DNA from: Butyrivibrio sp.
GTDB taxonomy: Bacteria > Bacillota > Clostridia > Lachnospirales > Lachnospiraceae
DNA length: 64,000 nt
Reading direction: 5' to 3'
Assembly (NCBI RefSeq): GCF_015056685.1
Contig: NZ_SVFW01000019.1
Coordinates: forward strand, 4,319-68,318
How positions within the stretch are numbered: position 1 is the stretch's first letter; each line of letters begins with the position of its first letter. The position numbers and the translations under genes are program-made. The notes beneath the pieces are model-generated. The model made no database searches and had not been told where the DNA came from. It saw only the letters and a program-made list of their open reading frames with translations. Below are positions 48,662 to 56,365 of this stretch, piece by piece.

Positions 48662-49999
48662 TTATTCACCAATATGTTTTGCTACAGTTGCATTAGCAGG
48701 TTTCTTGTTAATACTGTAATGACCGACATCACCAGTCATTTCAAATTCTGAAACATCAATTATTTGCGCATATTCCGCATATGGAGGCAATACAGATATC
48801 CTTTTAGGCTCTATACCCTTTTCTTTAAGCTTACGCTCTACCTCAGCATAATCCCCACAGAACTTAGTCATGTCTTCCACGAGGCTTCTTTTTTCTTGAT
48901 CTGTCGGAACTCTATCTTCAACATCTGCCGCTCCGAGTTCCATCGTCACTTGTCCATCATCTGCATAAGTAACATTTACTACAGTACCCTCATCAACTTT
49001 ATATAATTCGCTTCTAAAATGTCTGCCATTTTTTGAAGTAACATTCCTTGCTCCGACGGTTTTATATCCAAGTTCAACCATTGCATCATCAATGCTATTA
49101 CAAATGTACTCTTCTTCTTTTTTCTCAAGTAACTGTTTTTCAAGTTGTGATATTTTTTCTAGAAGTATATCTATAGCCCCATTATTGAATGGTATCTCTT
49201 CGACAGAGCAGCCCATTTCATTTGCCAACACCTTGTACCGGCTCGTCAGATTCTCATATTCTTGCCCATGCTTCATCAATAGTTCATCATATGCTCTGCA
49301 TTCCTTAACAAAAGGTATTACTGTAATGGCATAATAATTCTGTAAAAAATCTGTTGAGACAATTTCTTTTGATTTTTCCTTAACGGTCTCAAGCTTATCT
49401 TTCAAATCACTAGACAATTCCATAACAGATATCTCATCAAGTGCTTCTATTATTTGCGGAATGTATTCACTTTCTTCGAGTTTTTTCCTATTAGCAATGC
49501 CTTTAAAAGAAATATTGAAATCAAGATTCAAACGCTCGAGCATCTTTATTCTGTAAATATCTGCCTGTTTCTTTTGAATGGCTCCAGCTTTAACCTGAGC
49601 ATCCTGAATTGTAAGAAAAGCCTTGCTCAGTTCCTTATTCCTTGCGTGCAATTCTTCAAACGAGCTGCCCTCGTCAACCTCCTCTATAGTTTGTATTTTT
49701 TTATCCATCGCCCTACAAAAATCATGTAAAGCCAATAAGCCTGCCGGATCTCTCTCATCATCCGCCACACAATTCTTTATATCAGAAATCACACTATGCA
49801 ACGCATCCATGGAAGATTTTGCGCTAGCTATATTGCTTTTAAATGAATTTAGTTCATCAAGGCGTTTCTGCTCACGAATTCTTCGCTGTTCTTCTTCTAT
49901 AGCACGTTGCATCCTAATTAGTTGTTCTTCAATTTGCCTTTGGATTGCCCTTCTCTGAGCAGCTGTAAGTGTATATCTTGAGCTTTTAGGTCCACTCAT
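48662..49999 (-). CDS. Coiled-coil protein, first gene of the signalling operon
   Basis: A 445-residue protein starting MSGPKSSRYTLTAAQRRAI, a conserved N-terminal tag I have seen in relatives next to FHA genes. Long helices follow (coiled coil about 15-55 and 100-330) and a C-terminal alpha/beta domain (about 320-430: ELGYKTVGARNVTSKNGRHFRSELYKVDEGTVVNVTYADDGQVTMELG). No membrane segment. The Ser/Thr in the N-terminal tag may be the phosphosite bound by FHA. Its promoter should lie in the upstream 190 bp. Confidence 0.75.
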   Translation of the reverse strand: MSGPKSSRYTLTAAQRRAIQRQIEEQLIRMQRAIEEEQRRIREQKRLDELNSFKSNIASAKSSMDALHSVISDIKNCVADDERDPAGLLALHDFCRAMDKKIQTIEEVDEGSSFEELHARNKELSKAFLTIQDAQVKAGAIQKKQADIYRIKMLERLNLDFNISFKGIANRKKLEESEYIPQIIEALDEISVMELSSDLKDKLETVKEKSKEIVSTDFLQNYYAITVIPFVKECRAYDELLMKHGQEYENLTSRYKVLANEMGCSVEEIPFNNGAIDILLEKISQLEKQLLEKKEEEYICNSIDDAMVELGYKTVGARNVTSKNGRHFRSELYKVDEGTVVNVTYADDGQVTMELGAADVEDRVPTDQEKRSLVEDMTKFCGDYAEVERKLKEKGIEPKRISVLPPYAEYAQIIDVSEFEMTGDVGHYSINKKPANATVAKHIGE

Positions 50000-50189
50000 C
50001 CTTATTATTCCTCTGAATCACACTGGTTGGTTGTCACTATATTCCGTCTATATTTGGTCGCACAAATCATAAATTTATCATATCACCAAATTATTAAAGT
50101 TTCATAAAAGATGCATTATTAATGATAAAAATCAAAAAACAACAATCTCTATAAACCCACATGATTGTTAGATTTTTGAACTCAAAAGA
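50000..50189. other. Promoter region of the 12-gene operon
   Basis: An AT-rich 190-bp region upstream of the coiled-coil gene with no gene. It is the only sizeable gap before the operon and should hold its minus-strand promoter. Confidence 0.4.
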
Positions 50190-50232
50190 AAAAATCTTTC
50201 ACCATCAGCATTCGATAGCGGAAGATTTTTTT
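50190..50232. terminator. Terminator after the gene at 50278
   Basis: An A-run plus stem (AAAAATCTTTC / GGAAGATTTTT with two imperfect positions) and a T-run on the other side, so functional in both directions. On the minus strand it ends transcription from the gene at 50278. Confidence 0.7.
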
Positions 50233-50277
50233 ATACCCCATTATTTTTGAATATCAATTTCGTAAAAACTTGTGCAA

Positions 50278-50892
50278 TTATATATATTTATCAGAAGATG
50301 TAGCTCGCTCAGCCATTTCTTTATATACTGAATTTCTGTTCATGCCACTTGGTATTATAGATACACCATGATCAGCATTGCAATTATCATAATAATCCGC
50401 CACGCCATAGCTACACAATCTATTCATTAGCAGTATATTTCTTGCATTATCTCTAATTATCAGTTCTTTATCCCTGCTAAGAATCTCAACTAATGTGTCA
50501 GGATCATAATAGTCATTGAGCATTTGTCCTACACACCTAATACTATGACAATAATAAGAATCCTGCACTTTGGATGCTTCTACTTTTGAGATCTTCATCC
50601 TATCTAAAATAAGATAAATCGGATCAAAGACTTGAAACACAAACTCATCATTAGTAAAACGCATTTTTGAGTATGGGCATTTTGCGCCTAAGTTATCATC
50701 TATTTCACGTATAGCAGTCTCTATTATCGAACTCAAGTAATGCTCTTCCATACCAATAAAACTTGGATTCTTTATCCTGTATATGTATGGGCCATTTGGC
50801 GCTAAAAGCTTTTCCCCTGAGCTTGAAAAAAAGTACTTCTTCATGCTAGTTGGAATTTCAAAGTGCTTGCCGTATTTTCCTGTATAATTCAT
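50278..50892 (-). CDS. Hypothetical protein
   Basis: A 204-residue soluble protein: KHFEIPTSMKKYFFSSSGEKLLAPNGPYIYRIKNPSFIGMEEHYLSSIIETAIREIDDNLGAK in the first half, then a helical region with DPDTLVEILSRDKELIIRDNARNILLMNRL. No recognised domain. It is separated from the signalling operon by a terminator, and its start is about 190 bp from a plus-strand K+ channel, so it is an independent unit. A toxin or accessory role cannot be judged. Confidence 0.55.
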   Translation of the reverse strand: MNYTGKYGKHFEIPTSMKKYFFSSSGEKLLAPNGPYIYRIKNPSFIGMEEHYLSSIIETAIREIDDNLGAKCPYSKMRFTNDEFVFQVFDPIYLILDRMKISKVEASKVQDSYYCHSIRCVGQMLNDYYDPDTLVEILSRDKELIIRDNARNILLMNRLCSYGVADYYDNCNADHGVSIIPSGMNRNSVYKEMAERATSSDKYI

Positions 50893-51083
50893 GGCGATTC
50901 CCTTTCTTTATAATCTCTTACCGTTTGTTTAGCTTATGGTATCATATTGCTCATAATCAAATTATGAAAAAAGGATAAATATCAAAATATTATGTAACCA
51001 TAAAAAGATCAGAAAACGGCTCTGATAAATGTAGTATCATTTATATATGAGCATATAACACCTATTATTTTTAAGGAGCATAT

Positions 51084-51809
51084 ATGAGAAAAAGAATATT
51101 TGAGATAATAGAATTATCAGAAGAAAATGATAAGGTCAGCTCAGCTTATGACGCCATAATGCTTTTAGCAATTATCATTAGCATTGTTCCCTTGGGATTT
51201 AAAAATCCAATCCCTTTATTCAGATACACAGATATAGTAACTACATTCTTGTTCATTTTGGATTATCTGTTACGATTGATAACAGCAGACTACAAGCTCA
51301 AGGACCGCTCTCCAATTTCGTTTGTAAAGTATCCTTTTACCCCCTGGGCTATAGTTGATCTAATCTCGATATTGCCAACATTGACTGTTCTTAACCCTGG
51401 GTTCAAGCTGTTCAGGTTGTTTAGGATTGTAAGAACCTTTAGAATCTTTCGCGTATTTAAAGCTTTTCGATACTCAAAAAGCTTTTCAATAATAGCGAAG
51501 GTAATAAGAAACTCGAAGGAAGCTTTAATAGCAGTGTGCACACTTGCAATCGGATATATTCTTGTATCCGCTCTTGTGATTTTTAACGTTGAGGGAAGCT
51601 CTTTTGATACTCTGTTTGATGCAATTTACTGGGCCACAGTGTCGCTAACAACTGTAGGATACGGAGATATATATCCAGTAACAGACGCAGGAAGAATCAT
51701 TACAATGATCTCTTCTATGTTTGGCATCGCTATAGTTGCTCTCCCAGCAGGCATAATCACCGCAGGGTATCTGGAGGCTCTTACTGAAGAGAAGACATCC
51801 AAAAAATAA
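51084..51809 (+). CDS. Voltage-gated potassium channel
   Basis: A 241-residue six-helix Kv-type channel. The S4 segment (FKLFRLFRIVRTFRIFRVFKAFRYSKSF, about 103-130) has Arg or Lys every third residue, and the selectivity filter TVGYGD lies at about residue 195 (TVSLTTVGYGDIYPV). Similar to KvAP-type bacterial channels. AAGGAG precedes ATG at 51084. It is monocistronic and faces the metallophosphatase gene, ending 4 bp from it. Confidence 0.92.
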   Translation: MRKRIFEIIELSEENDKVSSAYDAIMLLAIIISIVPLGFKNPIPLFRYTDIVTTFLFILDYLLRLITADYKLKDRSPISFVKYPFTPWAIVDLISILPTLTVLNPGFKLFRLFRIVRTFRIFRVFKAFRYSKSFSIIAKVIRNSKEALIAVCTLAIGYILVSALVIFNVEGSSFDTLFDAIYWATVSLTTVGYGDIYPVTDAGRIITMISSMFGIAIVALPAGIITAGYLEALTEEKTSKK

Positions 51810-51812
51810 TCC

Positions 51813-52586
51813 CTACAATTTCTCCAGCTCATCAAAGGAAATCGCAAACTCCTTCATATCATCGAGCCTCAGTATTATACCGCCCTTGAAATACTTATCA
51901 TCGTTATCATGGCGAGCGCAGCCACCATCAATGTCGATGATGTTGTCCTCCCGATATGAAGAGAGTGGGCGCCAGCCGTCTTTCTCATCAGCGTGACAGG
52001 TGGGAACATGGCCGATGATAAAAAGCCATGGCTCATACTTTGAGTACTCACTATTGTCCATATAAATATCCCAACGGAAAGGCGACTGCCAGACAATGTC
52101 CCAGGCAGTCTGATAATCAAATTCCCTGTAGGGGACATCAAACTTATCCAGTTTGAAGAAGGAATGGGTCAGCACAAATGTCTGACCATTCAATTCTATT
52201 TTTGTTGAAAGGGGACAAGACTCAAGCCACTCCAAGAGCTTAATCCTCTCCGGCTTTTTCATGAGCTTGTATTTGTAATAGGTCTTGTTGCCTCCGTTAT
52301 ATGACACCCAAAGGTCAGCATCTTTTCCCTGGAGTTTACCAAAAGCTGCCGAAGCAGTTCCGTCCGGAGCGACAGCATTCAGCATCATGAACTCATGATT
52401 ACCCAGAAGGAAATGCATGTTGGGAGCATCCATGACCTGATGCAAAATCTTTATTCCATCGTGGCCACGATCGATGGCATCGCCCAGCATATACAGCTGA
52501 TCTCCTTCAGAAAAATTCACTTTCTGAAGGAGTTTTTGAAACATTTTATATTGGCCATGAAGATCTGATACTGCATAAACTGCCAT
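51813..52586 (-). CDS. Calcineurin-like Ser/Thr phosphoesterase
   Basis: About 257 residues. Metallophosphoesterase motifs: SDLHGQY at residues 5-11, GDAIDRGHDGI (GD-x2-DRG) and GNHEFM (GNHE), followed by the family's later His in LTHSFF and IGHVPT. These bind two metal ions. It resembles PrpE/ApaH-like protein phosphatases and may reverse phosphorylation. ATG 52586 is preferred because residues 1-10 then begin at the motif (MAVYAVSDLHG), while the ATG at 52607 has no better ribosome binding site. Confidence 0.82.
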   Translation of the reverse strand: MAVYAVSDLHGQYKMFQKLLQKVNFSEGDQLYMLGDAIDRGHDGIKILHQVMDAPNMHFLLGNHEFMMLNAVAPDGTASAAFGKLQGKDADLWVSYNGGNKTYYKYKLMKKPERIKLLEWLESCPLSTKIELNGQTFVLTHSFFKLDKFDVPYREFDYQTAWDIVWQSPFRWDIYMDNSEYSKYEPWLFIIGHVPTCHADEKDGWRPLSSYREDNIIDIDGGCARHDNDDKYFKGGIILRLDDMKEFAISFDELEKL

Positions 52587-52691
52587 CGAAAATACCCGTG
52601 CTTTCATTCAAAATCTGAATATATTTTATCCTTGTTGCCCGGGTATAACAAGAACCGAAAAACGGCCCCGGTAGTCCGTTTCATTAGTTGG

Positions 52692-52725
52692 CTAGCAGTG
52701 CAAATCTATATAGATTTGCGGCTAG
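52692..52725. repeat. 20-bp perfect palindrome downstream of the relaxase gene
   Basis: GCAAATCTATATAGATTTGC (52700-52719) flanked symmetrically by CTAG (52692-52695 and 52722-52725). It lies about 40 bp past the relaxase stop, between two genes on the same strand. It could be a terminator without a U-tail, or a protein-binding or nicking-related site. Confidence 0.5.
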
Positions 52726-52761
52726 TTGAGGCACATCCCCAATCCCCTTACACACAAAGTC

Positions 52762-54162
52762 TTATCGACTTTGGCTGCGCGTTCTGCGAACGCTTCTCTC
52801 TCGCTCACGCTCGATATCCTGATTAAGGACGCGGTCAATGTCATATTTAGCTGTCTTATAATGCTGCATATTTTCTTTTGCATCATGGTATTCGGAGTAG
52901 TCCTTCCTCTTCTGGGAGAGCAGTTCCTGGAACTCAGCATTGAGATCTTTCATGCTGGGAATCTCTTTTTCCTCGAACTTTTCGAAAGCATCTTTGGCAG
53001 CTTTATGCTTTATGATTTCAGCCTGATGCTCTTCAAGAAATGCTCTGCTATAACCGGATTGTCTGTAGGCAGTATAGACATCTCTGGTCTTGGCGTAGTC
53101 GATGATATGACCACGGAGTTCAGAAATTTCATCCATTCTTTTCTCTGCAGACTTGATTCTGGCATTAAGAGTGTTGAACCTCTCAGCGGAATCATCTGCC
53201 TTTTTTGTAAGGTCATCATAGCTTCGAATTCCATTCTCCTGTAAAAAAATCAAAGCCTTGGCAAGATTTTTGATGTTATATTTCTTTGCCCACAGTTCAT
53301 ACCCTGGACCTTTTCCTTTGGCGATTATATCCTGAATCGACAGGAGAAGGTCGAATTCTTTCTTGGGTTTCTGTGGCTGGATGATGGGTGTAACCTTGTT
53401 CATGGTGGCTATCTTTTTTAAGATATCTTCTTCATGATAGCCTTCTCCCAGTGACCTGAAACGGATAAACCTCTGACCATCTTTGCTACGAATTGCTGTA
53501 TGTTTTCCACACTTTATCTCATACTCCTGCTGCCGCAGGCAGGCCAGAAACTCGTCAAAACTTTTAGGACGTTTACTCAGTGCCATGTCGATATCAGCCT
53601 TGATAAAGTCCCTCTTGCTCTCATACTTTGGATATTTATATGGGTCTCTTTCGCTTGGTTTTCTTGGAATAATTACAGAGAGTCCGTTCTCCAGACAGAT
53701 AATATCCGACAATCTCTGCAGCGCAATCCCGGAAAAGAAAAAGTTCCTAAACTTATGCTCTTGCTTCAAATCCACCGCATCGAACAGGATATGATTATGG
53801 ATATGAGGTCTGTCCGTATGGGTGCAGACTATGAAAGCATGATTGCCTTTTGTAAATCTCATGGCGGTCTCGTAGCCGATTCTGTTAGCTTCCTCCGGCG
53901 TGATTTCCCCGGGTTTGAAGGACTGCCTGATCTGATAAGCTATAACATCTCCTCTTACAGGAGTGAGCTGATCCTGCTCATAACTTCTTCTTGAAGTAAC
54001 AAAATCCATATCAGCAGTTGCTGCGCTGCAGCCATAAGCTGTGATGAGAGACCCGTCTTCTGTCTTGTTTGGATTCTCCACATATTTACATCTGGCTTTC
54101 AGCGTCTCCCCCACCGAAAGTCCTTTAGTCTGATGAAGTGCTATAAGTCTTGTCGCTGCCAT
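52762..54162 (-). CDS. Relaxase (MobA/VirD2-like)
   Basis: A 466-residue relaxase. N-terminal nuclease domain with a Tyr near residue 25 (CKYVENPNKT), the three-histidine motif HTDRPHIHNHILF near residue 115, and FRNFFFSGIALQRLSD. It would nick the element's origin of transfer and pilot the strand. A coiled-coil C-terminus (about 300-450) and a tail rich in Arg/Ser follow. ATG 54162 follows GGAGGAAC; the in-frame ATG at 54177 overlaps it. It is the end of the mobilisation block. Confidence 0.9.
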   Translation of the reverse strand: MAATRLIALHQTKGLSVGETLKARCKYVENPNKTEDGSLITAYGCSAATADMDFVTSRRSYEQDQLTPVRGDVIAYQIRQSFKPGEITPEEANRIGYETAMRFTKGNHAFIVCTHTDRPHIHNHILFDAVDLKQEHKFRNFFFSGIALQRLSDIICLENGLSVIIPRKPSERDPYKYPKYESKRDFIKADIDMALSKRPKSFDEFLACLRQQEYEIKCGKHTAIRSKDGQRFIRFRSLGEGYHEEDILKKIATMNKVTPIIQPQKPKKEFDLLLSIQDIIAKGKGPGYELWAKKYNIKNLAKALIFLQENGIRSYDDLTKKADDSAERFNTLNARIKSAEKRMDEISELRGHIIDYAKTRDVYTAYRQSGYSRAFLEEHQAEIIKHKAAKDAFEKFEEKEIPSMKDLNAEFQELLSQKRKDYSEYHDAKENMQHYKTAKYDIDRVLNQDIERERERSVRRTRSQSR

Positions 54163-54189
54163 TGTTCCTCCTTCCATTTTCCTGCAACG

Positions 54190-54238
54190 AAAAAAAGAGC
54201 CGCAGACACTCTGTTTTTTCCAAAATGCCTGCGGCCCT
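54190..54238 (-). terminator. Stem-loop between mobC and the relaxase
   Basis: Arms GCCGCAG and CTGCGGC (54199-54235) followed on the minus strand by TTTTTTT. It lies in the 80-bp gap between mobC and the relaxase gene, so it could tune relaxase expression by partial termination. Confidence 0.65.
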
Positions 54239-54242
54239 TAAA

Positions 54243-54584
54243 CTAATAAATCTCTGCCAGCCTGTTTGTAATCTTTCTCATCTCATTCAGAAGCTCTGAC
54301 TGCTTCTCCAGAATCTTTTCCATATCTTCCCGTGATGCTGTACCAAGCATATCTGCCTTCTTAAGATAGAGCCTTACATTGCTGCAAAGCTCTCCAAGAA
54401 GCTTTAGTACCTCTCTTACATCCGACAAGTCAAGGACAACTATATAGCCATCAATGGCCTGCTTTCTGATGTAAGCGCTCATGTTTTTGGTGCCGGCATT
54501 CTTCATGCGCTCCTTTATCTTAGCCTTGTCCGCTGAAGATATATTGATGAGAATTGAAGTATCTTCAGGTCTCATTACAGGCAA
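54243..54584 (-). CDS. mobC: MobC-like relaxosome accessory protein
   Basis: A 113-residue protein matching the MobC/mobilisation-protein pattern: ILINISSADKAKIKERMKNAGTKNMSAYIRKQAIDGYIVVLDLSDVREVLKLLGELCSNVRLYLKKA. A ribbon-helix-helix-like DNA-binding N-terminus and a helical C-terminus. It would assist the relaxase at the origin of transfer. Overlaps the upstream gene by 10 bp. Confidence 0.85.
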   Translation of the reverse strand: MPVMRPEDTSILINISSADKAKIKERMKNAGTKNMSAYIRKQAIDGYIVVLDLSDVREVLKLLGELCSNVRLYLKKADMLGTASREDMEKILEKQSELLNEMRKITNRLAEIY

Positions 54585-54874
54585 AGCTCCGGGTGAATTT
54601 TTTTGCCATACCTACCATCACTTGTTGGTTCGATGGAGTGAAGCTTTTTGATCACAGAGGTCCTTTCCTCCTTCTCTGCAATGGTTTCCTCTGGAAGATT
54701 ATTCACGATTCCGTCCAGCATATTGTCATTCTGTTCAATCTGATCCTCCAGGTTGCGCAGGGGATTCTGTTTGCCGTTATCAGGAATCTCAATGGTAACA
54801 TCCACTGTCTCCGTTGCTGTTCCTGTGACATCATCCCACTTCTGGATCTTCATTCCTACCTTAAGCTCTGCCAT
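54575..54874 (-). CDS. Hypothetical conjugation-module protein
   Basis: A 99-residue, acidic, soluble protein (starts MAELKVGMKIQKWDDVTGTATETVDV) with a helical Asn/Glu segment in the middle. GGAGGACG precedes its ATG. Overlaps genes on both sides (10 and 14 bp), so it belongs to the conjugation operon. No family recognised. Confidence 0.55.
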   Translation of the reverse strand: MAELKVGMKIQKWDDVTGTATETVDVTIEIPDNGKQNPLRNLEDQIEQNDNMLDGIVNNLPEETIAEKEERTSVIKKLHSIEPTSDGRYGKKIHPELCL

Positions 54875-55304
54875 AGTATTCGTCCTCCGTTTTCTTCTTT
54901 TTTCTGGGAAATTCTATTCTGAACTGCGCTCTGTCCTCGACATCGGTGTCCATCCTGACTATGCAGTTAAAAGAGTTTCCGGTCTTGACAGACTTGCATC
55001 CCTGTAGCCTTACACCGCCGTTATCCAGAAGCTCTTTGGCAATGTCTCTGGTCATCTCTTTGGAGATAGCCTGAAAGAATTTGTTGTTCTTCCACAGTGC
55101 AAAGTTGCAGTCATAGTTGGAGCAGAAGTATGCCTTTGGTCTGTCCACCACATCAAAACCGCAGCAGGGACAGCTGCCTATTACGTCGCTGGCAGGAGCG
55201 GCTGCTGTGTTTGCAGCAGCCTTCTCCTCTTCTGATTCCTCATACCAGCCTTCCGGCAGCTCGTCCTTAAATTGAGCTGCGTCCATCCATCCGTCATTAT
55301 CCAT
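54861..55304 (-). CDS. Zinc-ribbon protein of the conjugation module
   Basis: A 147-residue protein with a topoisomerase-type zinc ribbon CPCCGFDVVDRPKAYFCSNYDC (about 45-66) followed by a domain with FALWKNNKFFQAISKEMTRDIAKELLDNGGVRLQGCKS, as in topoisomerase-linked C-terminal regions of Clostridia conjugative elements. ATG 55304 follows GGAGGCC. Overlaps the next upstream gene slightly. Role in DNA processing is inferred. Confidence 0.65.
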   Translation of the reverse strand: MDNDGWMDAAQFKDELPEGWYEESEEEKAAANTAAAPASDVIGSCPCCGFDVVDRPKAYFCSNYDCNFALWKNNKFFQAISKEMTRDIAKELLDNGGVRLQGCKSVKTGNSFNCIVRMDTDVEDRAQFRIEFPRKKKKTEDEYYGRA

Positions 55305-56082
55305 TTCGCTTGGCCTCCTTCTCACTTTCCTCAGCTTCCTTTATGTCTTCCGCTGAAACTTTCACATCAATTTCCTTCTCTTTTTCAACAGGAAGATTGA
55401 GCGCCGGTTCCTCCACATAACCTTTATCCGGGTCAGCCTTCTTGGGCTTCTTCTTGGTATGCTTAGTTGTAGTAAAGTACATGTAGCCACCAGCACCTGC
55501 AAGAGCAAGGAGTAAGATAATTGCCATAATGCCATTAACATTTACCGACTTCTTTGGTTCCTCCGGCTCGGGTTCTTCCTTCACAGGCTCCGGCTCAGGA
55601 ACTACAGGCTTAACCTCTTCCTCCTTGGTACTCTTTCCCTTAGTTATGGCGATATAGTCGTTCACCTGGTCTTCATCCATCAGTGATAAAAGATCTGACT
55701 CATCCACCATGTTCAGGAAATGAACAGTTTCTTTTCCGTCATCATCACGGTCAATGATGATATAAAAATAGTTGCCATTCTTGGTAACAACAGTGATGAA
55801 CTGCTTACCTCCGGCTTCAAGTGAGCCGTAATCATCTACGATGGACATGTTGCCATCAGGCGTAAGTGGTCCCCAGTGCTCCTCTACCTCGGGCTCCGGT
55901 TCAGCTCCTTCGCAGTTGTGATAATCCTCTTTGCATACAGAACAGTCCTCATCGATACAGTCCTCAGTGCATTTGGTTTCGCATCTGCAATCATAGCCTC
56001 CGGCATAAGCTGTTATAGGACTCATGCAAAAGAGCGACCCTATAAGAGCCGCTCCCATTCCAAAAATCTTGATCTTATTCAT
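55297..56082 (-). CDS. CD1107-family (DUF4366) conjugation surface protein
   Basis: About 261 residues: signal peptide (1-28, ends in AYA), a Cys-rich segment (CRCETKCTEDCIDEDC), a core domain with DDYGSLEAGGKQFITVVTKNGNYFYIIIDRDDDGKETVHFLNMVDESDLLSL, a Pro/Glu linker and a C-terminal membrane helix (about 203-222). This order is that of the CD1107 family from Tn1549/CTn-type elements. Probably exposed on the cell surface and part of the mating channel. ATG 56082. Confidence 0.85.
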   Translation of the reverse strand: MNKIKIFGMGAALIGSLFCMSPITAYAGGYDCRCETKCTEDCIDEDCSVCKEDYHNCEGAEPEPEVEEHWGPLTPDGNMSIVDDYGSLEAGGKQFITVVTKNGNYFYIIIDRDDDGKETVHFLNMVDESDLLSLMDEDQVNDYIAITKGKSTKEEEVKPVVPEPEPVKEEPEPEEPKKSVNVNGIMAIILLLALAGAGGYMYFTTTKHTKKKPKKADPDKGYVEEPALNLPVEKEKEIDVKVSAEDIKEAEESEKEAKRNG

Positions 56083-56350
56083 TTGTGTTTCCCTCTCTTT
56101 TCTCCTCATTTTTCTTGATAAAACCATTGCCTCCTGCTCCAAAAGTCGGCTTGTCAGCGTTTTTCTTTTGCTTTACAAATTCCGATAGCTGCTCCGGTGT
56201 CCAGTTCATGTCGGCCACTATATTAAGAACCTCCGTAGCCTCTTCCTCTTTTACCCTGGCAGCTGTCTCATCTACCTTTTTCTGGGCTTCCTCCAATTTC
56301 TGCAGCGCCTTTTTATGCTCGGCACGCAGCCTGTCTAACTTAGCAAACAT
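56075..56350 (-). CDS. DUF4315-family protein
   Basis: A 91-residue helical protein (KLDRLRAEHKKALQKLEEAQKKVDETAARVKEEE, then EVLNIVADMNWTPEQLSEFVKQKKN), matching the DUF4315 family that sits between CD1107 and CD1108 in Clostridia elements. Probably a coiled-coil adaptor. Overlaps the next gene. Confidence 0.8.
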   Translation of the reverse strand: MFAKLDRLRAEHKKALQKLEEAQKKVDETAARVKEEEATEVLNIVADMNWTPEQLSEFVKQKKNADKPTFGAGGNGFIKKNEEKREGNTNE

Positions 56351-56365
56351 CTCTTTTCCCTCCGT

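Noticed and set aside
36885..49999. Naming the operon a type VII (ESX) or type VI secretion system
   Set aside because: FtsK-type ATPase, kinase, phosphatase and FHA are suggestive, but no WXG100 substrate, no EssB/EssA-like protein, no sheath, tube or spike proteins are present.
36885..49999. Ter-type or TerY-P phosphorylation triad
   Set aside because: No vWA, TerD or MoxR-like protein; the AAA+ is of the Clp type.
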